From positions 242,032 to 306,031 of the forward strand of contig MKTJ01000047.1 of the NCBI GenBank assembly GCA_001898225.1: a stretch of DNA of 64,000 nt, in the 5' to 3' direction. The DNA comes from Chloroflexi bacterium 54-19 (GTDB lineage Bacteria; Chloroflexota; Chloroflexia; Chloroheliales; Chloroheliaceae). The notes beneath the pieces were generated by a model. That model was not told the DNA's origin. It saw only the letters and a list, made by a program, of their open reading frames with translations, and did not search any database. Shown one piece after another: positions 18,725-27,891 of the stretch (position 1 is its first letter; each line of letters opens with the position of its first letter). The translations under genes were made by a program, and so were the position numbers.

Positions 18725-20677
18725 ATGGCAAATCTGGTTAAACTGAAAAAGCCGGGCTGGCAGAGTTTCGGTTTTGACGGGTCAAGAATCCAAAATTTAA
18801 GGTCTCGCATCGGGCGGCCCGACTACTGGCTTATCGCCATAATCGGGTTACTCCTGGTGCTTGGTACCGTCATGGTCTACAGTTCCAGCTTTGTCACCGC
18901 CGAGTATTACGGCCAGTCACCCTCATATTATTTGTTCCGCCACCTCTTGTGGTTGGGCGTCGGGTTGGTCGGTTGCGTTGTCGCTTCGCTGGTGGACTAC
19001 CACAAGCTGCGCCAGTTTGCCACCGGGCTGATGATAGTGGCAATGGGTTTGTTATTCGCGGTGCTGGTCTTACCGGCCCAGTTCGCCCCGGCCCGTAACG
19101 ACGCCAAACGCTGGCTGACCCCGACCGGCAGTGAAGATTTCCAGTTTCAGCCGAGCGAGGTTGCCAAAGTAATCTTGATTCTCTATGCGGCCCACTGGCT
19201 TTCCAGCAAGGGCGAGAAAGTCGGTAACTTCTGGGTCGGCGTTATACCGTTCGCTATCACTATCGGGGCGATGATTGGCCTCGTGATGGGCGAACCGGAC
19301 CTGGGGACTTCGCTGGTTATCGGCTGTATCGGTCTGGCGATGTTCTTTATCGCCGGGGCCAATATCATGCATATGCTGGTCGGGTTCGCGGCGGCGGGTG
19401 GCGCGTTTACCCTCCTGGCGTTTGGGGCTTCTTATCGTCTATCGCGTTTGAAAGCTTATACCGACCCCTTTGCCGACCCGACCGGACTCGGCTATCACAC
19501 CACTGGCAACCTGATGGCGCTCGGTTCCGGCGGTCTCTTTGGAGCCGGGTTGGGCAACGGACGCCAGAAATTCCTCTGGTTGCCCAACGCCTATACCGAT
19601 AGTATTTTTGCCGTCCTTGGTGAGGAACTTGGTCTGGTCGGGGCCACCCTGGTTTTGGTCCTTTTCCTGGGTTTGGCCTGGCGCGGAGCTAAAATCGCCC
19701 GCCACGCCCCGGACGGATTTGGCCGCCTGATTGCCGCCGGGACGACCGTTTACGTGGTTAGCCAGGCCCTTATCAATATCGCGGTTATCTCGAACCTGAT
19801 TCCGTTCACCGGTATCCCGCTTCCGCTCATCAGCTATGGTGGTACTTCCCTGGCCGTGACCATGACCGGCCTGGGCTTGCTCTTAAACGTCTCGCGCCAG
19901 CAGGTCGCCGATCCTGAAGCGGTGATGAACGAGGAAAAACGGGCCGAGGAACGCCGCAAACGTGAATTTGCCCGCGAACAGCGTATGGCCGACCGGGAAC
20001 GCGCCGCGGCCCAGCGCAAGTTGCACGAAGCTGAAACTGCCGGAGATAGTCGCCTGAGCGAGAAAGAACGGTTCGATCTGTTGGGAGCTTTCCGGCGCTG
20101 GCAGGATCAGCGTGACCTGCCGAAATCGGAGAAGTTGGAACCCCAGGCCTTTACCATGCAGGCCCCTGAAGTGCCTCTGGGTAGAATTCAGAAAGTCGAG
20201 CGGGTGATAGAGGTCGAGGAAGTTGAGCCGGAGATTAGCGAATTACCCTCCCGCTCCTTACCGGTGGGCCGCCAGAGCGAGTTGATGCAAAAACGCCGGG
20301 CCGAACTGCAAAAGACTATGGCTTCCTGGCGCGAAGAAAAGACCAAGGATGCCCATTGGAAACAGGCCCAGGAGGCTGCCCGGACCAAGTTGCGCACCTC
20401 CGGCGCGACCCCGGCTCGCCCGGCCCCAATAGTCCCACCTCAGGTTGACATTATCGAGGCCGAGGTAATCGAGCTTGAAGAAACCGCTATCGTGCCGGTC
20501 CAGCGAGAGGAGAATCTCCCGGCGGTGGCGACCGAATCTTATCTCAGCTTCAAGACCGGGGTCGGCCCGGTAGCGAAGGGTGATGGCAATTCGGGCGAGT
20601 TCAAAAAACCGCAATTGCAAAAACCCCGGCGCGATTGGGCCAAGATGTACGAGGCGCGGCGCAATCGCCGGGACTAG
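18725..20677 (+). CDS. ftsW: FtsW/RodA-family glycosyltransferase with a long cytoplasmic tail
   Basis: A SEDS polymerase that builds septal glycan from lipid II. About ten membrane helices span residues 35-395, with VMVYSSSF, QPSEVAKV, GEPDLGTSLVI, LWLPNAYTDSIFAVLGEELGL and the closing GIPLPLISYGGTSL, all SEDS signatures; ftsW fits the context better than rodA. Unusually, a tail of about 250 residues follows. It starts with the charged helix EEKRAEERRKREFAREQRM and continues with acidic and Pro-rich stretches, ending in a basic segment. The usual FtsW is about 400 residues. The tail may bind other divisome parts on the inside of the membrane. Confidence 0.95.
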   Translation: MANLVKLKKPGWQSFGFDGSRIQNLRSRIGRPDYWLIAIIGLLLVLGTVMVYSSSFVTAEYYGQSPSYYLFRHLLWLGVGLVGCVVASLVDYHKLRQFATGLMIVAMGLLFAVLVLPAQFAPARNDAKRWLTPTGSEDFQFQPSEVAKVILILYAAHWLSSKGEKVGNFWVGVIPFAITIGAMIGLVMGEPDLGTSLVIGCIGLAMFFIAGANIMHMLVGFAAAGGAFTLLAFGASYRLSRLKAYTDPFADPTGLGYHTTGNLMALGSGGLFGAGLGNGRQKFLWLPNAYTDSIFAVLGEELGLVGATLVLVLFLGLAWRGAKIARHAPDGFGRLIAAGTTVYVVSQALINIAVISNLIPFTGIPLPLISYGGTSLAVTMTGLGLLLNVSRQQVADPEAVMNEEKRAEERRKREFAREQRMADRERAAAQRKLHEAETAGDSRLSEKERFDLLGAFRRWQDQRDLPKSEKLEPQAFTMQAPEVPLGRIQKVERVIEVEEVEPEISELPSRSLPVGRQSELMQKRRAELQKTMASWREEKTKDAHWKQAQEAARTKLRTSGATPARPAPIVPPQVDIIEAEVIELEETAIVPVQREENLPAVATESYLSFKTGVGPVAKGDGNSGEFKKPQLQKPRRDWAKMYEARRNRRD

Positions 20678-20742
20678 CTAGGTGGTTCGGCCAATGGTCA
20701 GTGATTTCTTCACACTAAAGGCGGGGGTCAGTTGAGGCGGAC

Positions 20743-21549
20743 ATGGTTTTCTATCTATCATTAATTGGCCTCGCGCTACTGGCCTGGCTGGTCTTCGTCA
20801 CGTTGACCGGCGCGGCCCCGGTCGTCAGTTTTAGTATCGTGGGCCTGATTTGTTTCGTGGTCATCCTGATTGCCATCCGGCGGGGTTATATCCGAGGACG
20901 GCGGCGGGAAATGGTCTTTGCCTGTACCTTAATAGTCTTATACGGGTTGCGTGATTTTATCGTAAATATCGTGGTCGGGGTCTATAACTGGATTTTTAGC
21001 CTGGTAATCGCCCAGCTTAATAACCAGGGTATTACCAAAATAAATATTGCCCAGAGCAGTTGGAAGCTCGACCAGGCCGGCACCACGATTTTTGAAATCA
21101 TGATTTTCTTTGCCGGGGCTGTGATAGCCTATGCCGTCACCTCCGGGAGCATGGCCCCGCGACCGTTCCGCGACCCCTTTGGGGCCCTGATAGGCGGCCT
21201 GTCGGGGGCATTGTTCCTGACTTACAGCTTTATGCTGCTGGCCCCGTTCCTGGGACAGTTTTATCAGACGAATTTGTTGGATGGGGCTTCGCTCAAACTA
21301 CCAGCCATCAACCTGCCCGACTTGCGTATCAACAAGCAGGATGGCAGTTCGCCTTTTCCCGGTTGGGAACGCTGGTTGCCGGTCGGGCTGCTGGTAGTCG
21401 TCACGATTTACGTGATATTTTTCTACCTGATTCGCCCACCGACCACGACCGACGACAAGAACCGGACCCGTTTGGACCTTTTAAAAGTGGTGGGAATCGC
21501 CGTAGCCCTGGCCGTTGTCTGGCGCTTCGCGGTCATCCCGTCGCTCTAG
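20743..21549 (+). CDS. Membrane protein in the usual murG position
   Basis: A 268-residue integral membrane protein with about six or seven helices and the charged loop RRGYIRGRRREMVF after the second, which slightly resembles CvpA-type proteins (a proposal only). A loop of about 50 residues with LPDLRINKQDGSSPFPGWERW lies between the last helices. I do not recognise it as a named family. It sits between ftsW and murC, where murG is expected, and shares no MurG features (no GT-B fold, no soluble domain). Its stop lies 14 bases before murC. A function in envelope assembly follows from context only. Confidence 0.75.
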   Translation: MVFYLSLIGLALLAWLVFVTLTGAAPVVSFSIVGLICFVVILIAIRRGYIRGRRREMVFACTLIVLYGLRDFIVNIVVGVYNWIFSLVIAQLNNQGITKINIAQSSWKLDQAGTTIFEIMIFFAGAVIAYAVTSGSMAPRPFRDPFGALIGGLSGALFLTYSFMLLAPFLGQFYQTNLLDGASLKLPAINLPDLRINKQDGSSPFPGWERWLPVGLLVVVTIYVIFFYLIRPPTTTDDKNRTRLDLLKVVGIAVALAVVWRFAVIPSL

Positions 21550-21562
21550 CTCTGGGTAACCG

Positions 21563-22975
21563 ATGACAGACACACATACACTTGAAGATTTGGACCTGAC
21601 CCGCATTCACCTGCTGGGCATTGGCGGGGCCGGGCAAAACGCCCTGGCTGACCTCCTGGTGGACATGGGCTATTCCCTTTCCGGCTCGGACCTGAAGCTT
21701 TCGGCGACAACCGAGGCCCTGGCCCGGCGCGGCGTGACCGTCTACGAGGGGCAGCGGGCCGAGAACCTTAACAACGTTACGGTAGTGGTTACGACCGCCG
21801 CCGCCAACGAAAATAACCCGGAGATACAGGAAGCCCGGCGTAAAGGTCTGCCGGTATTGCAAAACGCCGAGATGGTCGGCCTCCTGCTCAACCAGAAACG
21901 GCTCCTGTCTGTAGCGGGTACACACGGCAAGACTACCACGACCGGACTGGTGGCTTTCCTGCTGGAAAAGGCCGGGCTTGACCCGACTTTCTATATCGGG
22001 GGAGTTTCGACCGACCTGGGGGTAGCCGGTAAAGCCGGTAAAGGTGAGTATGCCGCCCTCGAATCGGACGAATACGCCCGGCGCTTTTTGAACTACCGGC
22101 CCGAAGCGGCGGTTATAACGAACGTTGAGCCGGACCATCTCGACTATTACGGCACCTGGGAAGCCTTGCAGGCTGCTTTCGCGACTTTCGCGGGCAATAT
22201 CAGGCCGGGTGGCCAGTTATATATTTGCGCCGACGATGCCGGGGCCGTCGCCCTGAAAGAGACCGCCCAAACCGGGGCCGAAATTTTTACTTACGGCCTT
22301 GGCCCGGCGGACTGGCAGGCTACAGAAGTACAGCCGAACGCTAAAGGTGGGCACGACTTCAGCTTAAAATTCCGGGGTGACGTTCTCGGTACGGTCGAAC
22401 TGGGCCTGGCCGGGGTCCATAACGTCCGTAACGCCACCGGGGCCCTGGCGATGGTCCTTACCGCCGCGCCGCAGGTCACGCCCGAAATCTTTATTAAACT
22501 GGCGGGGCAATACCGGGGCACCGCCCGCCGCTTCGAGCTTAAAGGCGAGGCCGAGGGTGTCACCGTTATAGATGATTACGCCCATCACCCGACCGAAATC
22601 AGGGCGACCCTGGCGGCGGCCCGCGCCCGGTTTGGCCCACGCCGCCTGGTGGCACTTTTCCAGCCGCATACCTACACCCGGACTAAGGCCCTTGTGGACG
22701 AGTTCGCCGGGGCTTTCGACGAAGCCGACCTCGTCGCTTTGATGGAAATCTTCCCGGCCCGTGAGACCGACACGCTGGGGGTCAGTACCGGCGACATTCT
22801 CGACCGGATGGGGCACGGCGGCAAACTGGCCGAACCGCTCACCCACGCCAACGCGGCCTCGACCCTGAACGCGCTCATGCGCGAAGGTGACGTGCTCCTG
22901 ACGCTCGGCGCGGGCGATGTCTGGAAGGTCGGCGAACAGGTTCTAAAGGCGCGGGCCGGGAAACAGGGACTCTAA
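21563..22975 (+). CDS. murC: UDP-MurNAc--L-alanine ligase
   Basis: Joins L-Ala to UDP-MurNAc, the first Mur-ligase step. The 470-residue protein begins with RIHLLGIGGAGQNALADLLVDMGY, the dinucleotide-like domain of MurC, then has the P-loop GTHGKTTTTG, ESDEYARRFLNYRPEAAVITN, DHLDYYG and IDDYAHHPTEIRATL followed by FQPHTYTRTKAL. All key motifs are intact. The Shine-Dalgarno is weak. murB follows after two bases, so the two are coupled. Confidence 0.97.
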   Translation: MTDTHTLEDLDLTRIHLLGIGGAGQNALADLLVDMGYSLSGSDLKLSATTEALARRGVTVYEGQRAENLNNVTVVVTTAAANENNPEIQEARRKGLPVLQNAEMVGLLLNQKRLLSVAGTHGKTTTTGLVAFLLEKAGLDPTFYIGGVSTDLGVAGKAGKGEYAALESDEYARRFLNYRPEAAVITNVEPDHLDYYGTWEALQAAFATFAGNIRPGGQLYICADDAGAVALKETAQTGAEIFTYGLGPADWQATEVQPNAKGGHDFSLKFRGDVLGTVELGLAGVHNVRNATGALAMVLTAAPQVTPEIFIKLAGQYRGTARRFELKGEAEGVTVIDDYAHHPTEIRATLAAARARFGPRRLVALFQPHTYTRTKALVDEFAGAFDEADLVALMEIFPARETDTLGVSTGDILDRMGHGGKLAEPLTHANAASTLNALMREGDVLLTLGAGDVWKVGEQVLKARAGKQGL

Positions 22976-22977
22976 AA

Positions 22978-24003
22978 ATGGCAGAATCAAATTTGCAAAG
23001 TAAAAACGGGCACACTCCGCAGGCTCAGGTGGCAAAGTATCAGAAGAACGAGGCCGATTTAGCGGCCTTGAAGGCGGTCCTGGGCGAGAACCTCAAAGAG
23101 GACGAGCCGATAGCCCGCCACACTTCCTGGCGCATTGGCGGACCCGCCGATTACTTTCTCCGGGCCACCGACGAAGCCGAACTGGTAGTATTACTCAAGA
23201 CCTGCCGCAGCCGCAACATTCCGTTCCTGATTATCGGCAACGGCTCAAATATGCTGGTGGCCGATAAAGGCTGGCGGGGTATGGTCGTTGAGAACCGCCT
23301 GGATGCCTTTACCGTGAACGACCTCGGTGATGGCCGCTGTCTTTTGAAAGCCGGGTCGGGCGCGCTCCTGGGAGCCCTCTCGCGGCGGATTGCCAAGCTC
23401 GGCTGGTCCGGGTTCGAATTTGCCGCGACCATCCCAGGCAGCGTCGGCGGTGGCATCGTCAGCAACGCCGGGGCCCACGGGGGCGATTTCTCAAAAGTCC
23501 TGCGGCGAGTCGCGGTCGCTAACGCTAACGGCGAGCTCGATATTCTTCCGGCGGAAAAGCTGGAACTGAGCTACCGCGATAGCCGCTGGCGCGAACAGGT
23601 CGGCAATAACAAGGTACCGCTGGGCAACCTCGGCAACGAGTTAATCCTGTGGGCCGAGTTTGAGTTGCAGCAGGGCGACCCTGCCGCTATCAAACAGCAC
23701 ATTGACGAAATGACCGACTGGCGGCGCAAAAACCAGCCTCAGGAGCCGAGCGGTGGGAGCGTTTTTAAGAACCCGCCCGCGCCTTTTGGGTCTGCCGGGT
23801 CACTCATAGAGAAAGCCGGGCTAAAGGGTCATGTAATCGGCGGAGCGCAGATTTCGCCGCGCCACGCCAATTTCATCATCAACCTGGGAGAAGCAAAAGC
23901 CCAGGACGTGATTGACTTGATAAACCTGGCCCGTAAAACGGTCAAAGAGCAGTTCGGTGCCGACATCGAGCCGGAAGTCGAAATGCTTGGCGAATTCGAT
24001 TAG
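22978..24003 (+). CDS. murB: UDP-N-acetylenolpyruvoylglucosamine reductase
   Basis: FAD enzyme that makes UDP-MurNAc with NADPH. The 341-residue protein has RHTSWRIGGPADYFLRA, the FAD-binding ILVIGNGSNMLV-like segment, GFEFAATIPGSVGGGIVSNAGAHGG, YRDSRWR with the active-site residues and QEPSGGSVFKNP, then a closing Glu-containing segment. It has an N-terminal extension of about 35 polar residues. It follows murC by two bases. Confidence 0.96.
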   Translation: MAESNLQSKNGHTPQAQVAKYQKNEADLAALKAVLGENLKEDEPIARHTSWRIGGPADYFLRATDEAELVVLLKTCRSRNIPFLIIGNGSNMLVADKGWRGMVVENRLDAFTVNDLGDGRCLLKAGSGALLGALSRRIAKLGWSGFEFAATIPGSVGGGIVSNAGAHGGDFSKVLRRVAVANANGELDILPAEKLELSYRDSRWREQVGNNKVPLGNLGNELILWAEFELQQGDPAAIKQHIDEMTDWRRKNQPQEPSGGSVFKNPPAPFGSAGSLIEKAGLKGHVIGGAQISPRHANFIINLGEAKAQDVIDLINLARKTVKEQFGADIEPEVEMLGEFD

Positions 24004-24044
24004 AAATTATTAAAAAATTGCTATAGTTTGAGCGTAAATCCTAT

Positions 24045-24073
24045 TTGGGTTAATCCAAATTAAGTGGTAAAAT
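24045..24073 (+). promoter_or_regulatory. Candidate promoter before ddl
   Basis: TTGGGT, 17 bases, TAAAAT. The -35 lies within the inverted repeat ATTTGG/CCAAAT at 24044-24061. This 166-base gap is the largest in the second half of the cluster, so a separate start for ddl-ftsQ-ftsA is plausible. Confidence 0.35.
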
Positions 24074-24169
24074 TACTCGTTATACGGGGCATCTTATCAC
24101 GCAAAAGATAGCCAAAAAGCAGTTTTTAGGTTGAGTTTTCCACATTTTCGGGATAATAAAGGGCCTAAC

Positions 24170-25360
24170 GTGACGGATAATAGATCCTCGGATAAAAAGA
24201 TAAGGGTTGGCGTGGTTTTTGGCGGGCGTTCGGCAGAACATGAGGTCTCGCTGGTTTCGGCGAAAGCCGTTTTAAACGCGATAGACCCTGAGAAGTACGA
24301 TGTGGCTTTGATTGGCGTTACTCGCGAAGGTCGCTGGATTTCGTTGGGCGACGCCCAACTGGCCGCCGGGAATAAACCCGACCCCCTGGCCCTGATGGAG
24401 CCCTTCAGCAACCCGAAAGCCGGGGATAACGCGGCCCAGACCGCCTTGCTGCCCGACCCGTCCGCCTCGAAACGCGGCCTGGCCGAAATCAATAACCTGA
24501 GCGGGGCTGCCAGTCTCCAATTCGGTGCGCCCGTGGACGTGATTTTCCCGGTGCTACACGGCCCCTACGGCGAAGACGGCACCATGCAGGGTCTGCTCGA
24601 ACTGGCGAACGTCCCTTATGTCGGGTGCGGTGTGCTGGCATCGGCAGTCGGGATGGATAAGGTCGCCGCCCGCGAGATTTTTAAGCAAAACGGCCTGCCG
24701 GTCCTCGCATATGTTTCTTTTAAGCGTAAGGACTGGGAGAAAGACCCCGAAACCAAAGAGGTTTTGCTCGACCGGATTGAAGCCGAGGTGGGCTTACCGA
24801 ACTTTGTCAAGCCGGTCAACATGGGCAGCAGCGTCGGGATTTCGAAGGCCCGCAACCGGGCGGAACTGGCTGCCGCTATTGATACCGCTTGCCGTTACGA
24901 CCGAAAGATTATGGTCGAGAAAGCCCTCAACCCGCGCGAACTGGAAGTGGCGGTCCTGGGTAACGATGACCCGGTTGCCTCGGTGGTCGGCGAGATTCTT
25001 ATCAGCCGCAAATCGGACTTTTATAGCTATACGGCCAAGTACCAGGACGAGGAAGTCAGCTTCACCATCCCGGCGGATATTCCCGCCGAACTGAGCGACC
25101 GTCTGCGGGCAATGGCTGTCCAGGCTTTTGAAGCGCTTGACTGTGCCGGGATGACTCGCGTGGACTTTTTCCAGGACCGCGATACGGGCGAGGTCTTCCT
25201 GAACGAGGTCAACACCATTCCGGGTTTTACGCCGGTCAGCATGTACCCGATGATGTGGGAAAAGACCGGGATGAGTTACCGGGAACTGGTCGACCGGTTG
25301 ATTGAACTGGCGCTGGAGCGACATACCGACCGGAATCGTAACGAACTAAGGGTGCAGTAA
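24170..25360 (+). CDS. ddl: D-alanine--D-alanine ligase
   Basis: Makes the D-Ala-D-Ala dipeptide for MurF. The 396-residue ATP-grasp protein has VGVVFGGRSAEHEVSLVSA at the N-terminus, HGPYGEDGTMQGLLE, VKPVNMGSSVGISKA, and the metal-binding NEVNTIPGFTPVSMYP near the end. Start: GTG at 24170, with AAAGGG six bases upstream; a frame from a TTG at 24131 would add 13 residues with no ribosome site. An insert of about 40 residues lies after ARWISLGD-like strands (LALMEPFSNPKAGDNAA), longer than in E. coli Ddl but common in larger homologues. ftsQ starts one base after its stop. Confidence 0.95.
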   Translation: MTDNRSSDKKIRVGVVFGGRSAEHEVSLVSAKAVLNAIDPEKYDVALIGVTREGRWISLGDAQLAAGNKPDPLALMEPFSNPKAGDNAAQTALLPDPSASKRGLAEINNLSGAASLQFGAPVDVIFPVLHGPYGEDGTMQGLLELANVPYVGCGVLASAVGMDKVAAREIFKQNGLPVLAYVSFKRKDWEKDPETKEVLLDRIEAEVGLPNFVKPVNMGSSVGISKARNRAELAAAIDTACRYDRKIMVEKALNPRELEVAVLGNDDPVASVVGEILISRKSDFYSYTAKYQDEEVSFTIPADIPAELSDRLRAMAVQAFEALDCAGMTRVDFFQDRDTGEVFLNEVNTIPGFTPVSMYPMMWEKTGMSYRELVDRLIELALERHTDRNRNELRVQ

Positions 25361-25361
25361 A

Positions 25362-26360
25362 ATGGCGGGTACAACACCAACACAGCGCAATCGACGCCGG
25401 GTTTCCCCGGTAGATGTTCCGTTTAAGCCGCATCAGAATTATCCGCGGCTGAACGCCAACGCGGGTAAAGATGAACTGGTGACCCCGGCCCCGAAGTCGC
25501 GCCGTCAGCCCCGCAAGCCGGTCCTTTCTAAAAAGGATAACCCTCTCCGGCCGACAATTAAGCTCGACAGCAGCGCCTTTGACGCTTCACCGACTTTGAC
25601 GTCCCGGCCTCGCATGACGACCCGGCGGCGGAACCAGGAATCGGCCATACGCTTTAACCCGGCCCGCCTGGTCAGCTTTGCTGCTATCATCTTGCTGGTT
25701 GGTCTCGGCTACTGGCTCTTAAACGCGCCGAATTTTAATGTTCAGAAGGTCGAACTGACCGGTAACCGCTTGCTGACCGCCGATGCGGTAGTCCAGGCGA
25801 CCGGGGTGGATAAAACCAACGTTTTCAGTTTGAACGAAGACCAGGTGGCTGCTAAAATTAAGACCTTACCCTACATCCTACAGGCTAAGGTAACCAAGAC
25901 GCTGCCGGATAAAATCACGGTAGCGGTTACGGAGCGCCAGAGCGTCCTTAACTGGAAGGTCGGCGGCTACTGTTACCTGGTAGACCCCGACGGAGTAGTG
26001 CTGGATAGTTACATTGACCAGGATTTGCCGGAGTCGGCCAAAGCCTACCCGGTAATCGAGAGCCTGGACGACCGCAAAATGCAAATGGGGGACCGCGTGG
26101 ACTCCATTGCGGTCCGCAGCGCCCAGGCCATTCAGTCCCAACTGGCCGCCGCCGACATCAAGGTGGCAGCCCTCCAGTATTCGCCCACTTCCGGCTTGCT
26201 GATAATTAGCGACCCGGCTTCTGGAAACTGGAAGGCCTTGCTGGGAACTGATGCCCAGCTTGACCAAAAAGTGGCAATCTTAAAGGGTCTCCTGGCTGAC
26301 AAAGGTATCAAGTGGAGCTACGCAGACTTACGTTTTATCAATAAGCCTGCCATTCAGTAG
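25362..26360 (+). CDS. ftsQ: Cell division protein FtsQ/DivIB
   Basis: A 332-residue bitopic protein: about 100 basic cytoplasmic residues, one membrane helix (LVSFAAIILLVGLGYWLL), then an extracellular POTRA domain (FNVQKVELTGNRLLTADAVV, followed by the TLPYILQAKVTKTLPDKITVAV block typical of FtsQ) and a beta domain ending YADLRFINKPAIQ. It links FtsL/DivIC to the septal synthase. AAGGGTG precedes the ATG. The basic leader is longer than in E. coli. Confidence 0.93.
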   Translation: MAGTTPTQRNRRRVSPVDVPFKPHQNYPRLNANAGKDELVTPAPKSRRQPRKPVLSKKDNPLRPTIKLDSSAFDASPTLTSRPRMTTRRRNQESAIRFNPARLVSFAAIILLVGLGYWLLNAPNFNVQKVELTGNRLLTADAVVQATGVDKTNVFSLNEDQVAAKIKTLPYILQAKVTKTLPDKITVAVTERQSVLNWKVGGYCYLVDPDGVVLDSYIDQDLPESAKAYPVIESLDDRKMQMGDRVDSIAVRSAQAIQSQLAAADIKVAALQYSPTSGLLIISDPASGNWKALLGTDAQLDQKVAILKGLLADKGIKWSYADLRFINKPAIQ

Positions 26361-26375
26361 GGAAGACAATAAACT

Positions 26376-27728
26376 ATGGCGACCAAACCGGAAAAATTAA
26401 TCGTTGGTTTAGATGTGGGAACCTCGAAGGTCACCACCATTATCGGTGAAATGACCCGCGATAACCATATTAACATTCTAGGCATGGGGACGAACCCCAG
26501 CCTGGGTCTCCAAAGAGGGGTCATAGTAAATCTCGAACAGGCCACGGCGACTATCGCTACCACCATCGAGCAAGCCGAGCGCCAGGCTGCCCTGAAAATC
26601 GGCTCGGCTTTCGTAGGGGTTACCGGCGGCCATATTTCTTCGGTCAATAGCCGGGGAGTGGTCGCGGTGGGCCGGACCAACCGGGACATCAGTCCCGATG
26701 ACGTGGTCCGCGTAATTGATTCGGCCCGGTCGGTCACGTTACCGCCCCAGCGCGAAGTCTTGCACGTCATCCCGCGCACCTTCACCATTGATGGGCAGGA
26801 CGGCGTTCGCGACCCGGTCGGGATGAACGGCTACCGGCTGGAAGTTGAGACGCATATTGCCACCGGCACTATCAGCGCCCTGACCAACCTTTTCAAAGGG
26901 GTCCAGCGGACCGGCGTCGAGGTGGATGAACTGGTCTTTTCACCCCTGGCGGCCAGCGAAGCCGTTTTGAGTGACGCCGAAAAGCGCCTGGGGGTCTGCC
27001 TGGTTGATATTGGGGCCGGAACGACCGATATTGCCCTCTATATCGACGGCAGCATCTGGCACACGGCAGTTATTCCGATTGGCGGCAACAACATCACCAA
27101 TGATATTTCGCTGGTCTGCCGGGTTTCGCCGGAAGCCGCCGAGAAGTTGAAGATTAAATATGGTGACGCTTCCGTGACCGGACCTTACAAGGGTCTTTAC
27201 GCCGACTATTACGGCAAAGGCCCCATCCGGCTCGACTTCCGCTCCCGCCTGCGCCAGGAGGAAGAAGAAAGCGACGCTTCGGTCGCACCCGACGAGATGC
27301 TGGAAACCGAGGGCCTGGAACTTGGCCGCAAACAGCAAATCTCGCGCAACCTTTTGAACGAAATTATCCACGCCCGGACCCGGCAGTTGTTCGATATGGT
27401 CCAGGCGGAAATCAAAAAGAGCGGTTATGACGGTATGATTCCGGCGGGCCTGGTCCTGACAGGCGGAACCGCCAATCTTCCCGGTATTACCGACGCCGCC
27501 GGTCACGTCCTCCGGTTACCTGTACGCATCGGCGCGCCACGGGGCTTGAGCGAAGTGGCCGGAACCTTGAGTGTCCCGGCTTTTGCCACCAGTGTTGGGT
27601 TGGTTTTGTGGGGAATGAAGAAACGGAATGGAGCCGAGATTCTTCAGAGCCATTCCCGGCGTGGGGGCGGGGCCGGTATGGCCGTTGGCCGTAAATTTGG
27701 TGGCTGGTTACGAGAATTCCTGCCCTAA
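26376..27728 (+). CDS. ftsA: Cell division protein FtsA
   Basis: Actin-like ATPase that tethers FtsZ to the membrane. The 450-residue protein begins IVGLDVGTSKVTTIIGE (phosphate 1), has the SHS2/1C domain, VDIGAGTTDIALY (phosphate 2) and LTGGTANLPG (adenosine motif). The C-terminus has a Gly/Arg-rich segment followed by GGWLREFLP, which fits an amphipathic membrane-targeting helix. A small hairpin (GCCCTA/TAGGGC) covers its stop codon. Between residues 290 and 320 is an acidic insert (EEEESDASVAPDEMLE). Confidence 0.96.
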   Translation: MATKPEKLIVGLDVGTSKVTTIIGEMTRDNHINILGMGTNPSLGLQRGVIVNLEQATATIATTIEQAERQAALKIGSAFVGVTGGHISSVNSRGVVAVGRTNRDISPDDVVRVIDSARSVTLPPQREVLHVIPRTFTIDGQDGVRDPVGMNGYRLEVETHIATGTISALTNLFKGVQRTGVEVDELVFSPLAASEAVLSDAEKRLGVCLVDIGAGTTDIALYIDGSIWHTAVIPIGGNNITNDISLVCRVSPEAAEKLKIKYGDASVTGPYKGLYADYYGKGPIRLDFRSRLRQEEEESDASVAPDEMLETEGLELGRKQQISRNLLNEIIHARTRQLFDMVQAEIKKSGYDGMIPAGLVLTGGTANLPGITDAAGHVLRLPVRIGAPRGLSEVAGTLSVPAFATSVGLVLWGMKKRNGAEILQSHSRRGGGAGMAVGRKFGGWLREFLP

Positions 27729-27782
27729 ACGCGGTAGGGCAGGTAAAAATAACGCGAAAAGACCCCCAGTATCAGGTATAAT
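27722..27782 (+). promoter_or_regulatory. ftsA-ftsZ gap: hairpin and possible -10 site
   Basis: A 6 bp stem GCCCTA/TAGGGC at 27722-27740 spans the ftsA stop, followed by a perfect TATAAT at 27777-27782 without a clear -35. ftsZ often has its own promoter, so this is a weak candidate for one. Confidence 0.25.
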
Positions 27783-27891
27783 ACGCGGGTACAAAGCAAG
27801 GTAGCATTATTGGTTTAGCGTTAGCGACCGAGTATCTCTGGTGGAGTGCCTAACTCGCGCCGCCAGGGTCGCATTTAAGGAGAGTTACAAC

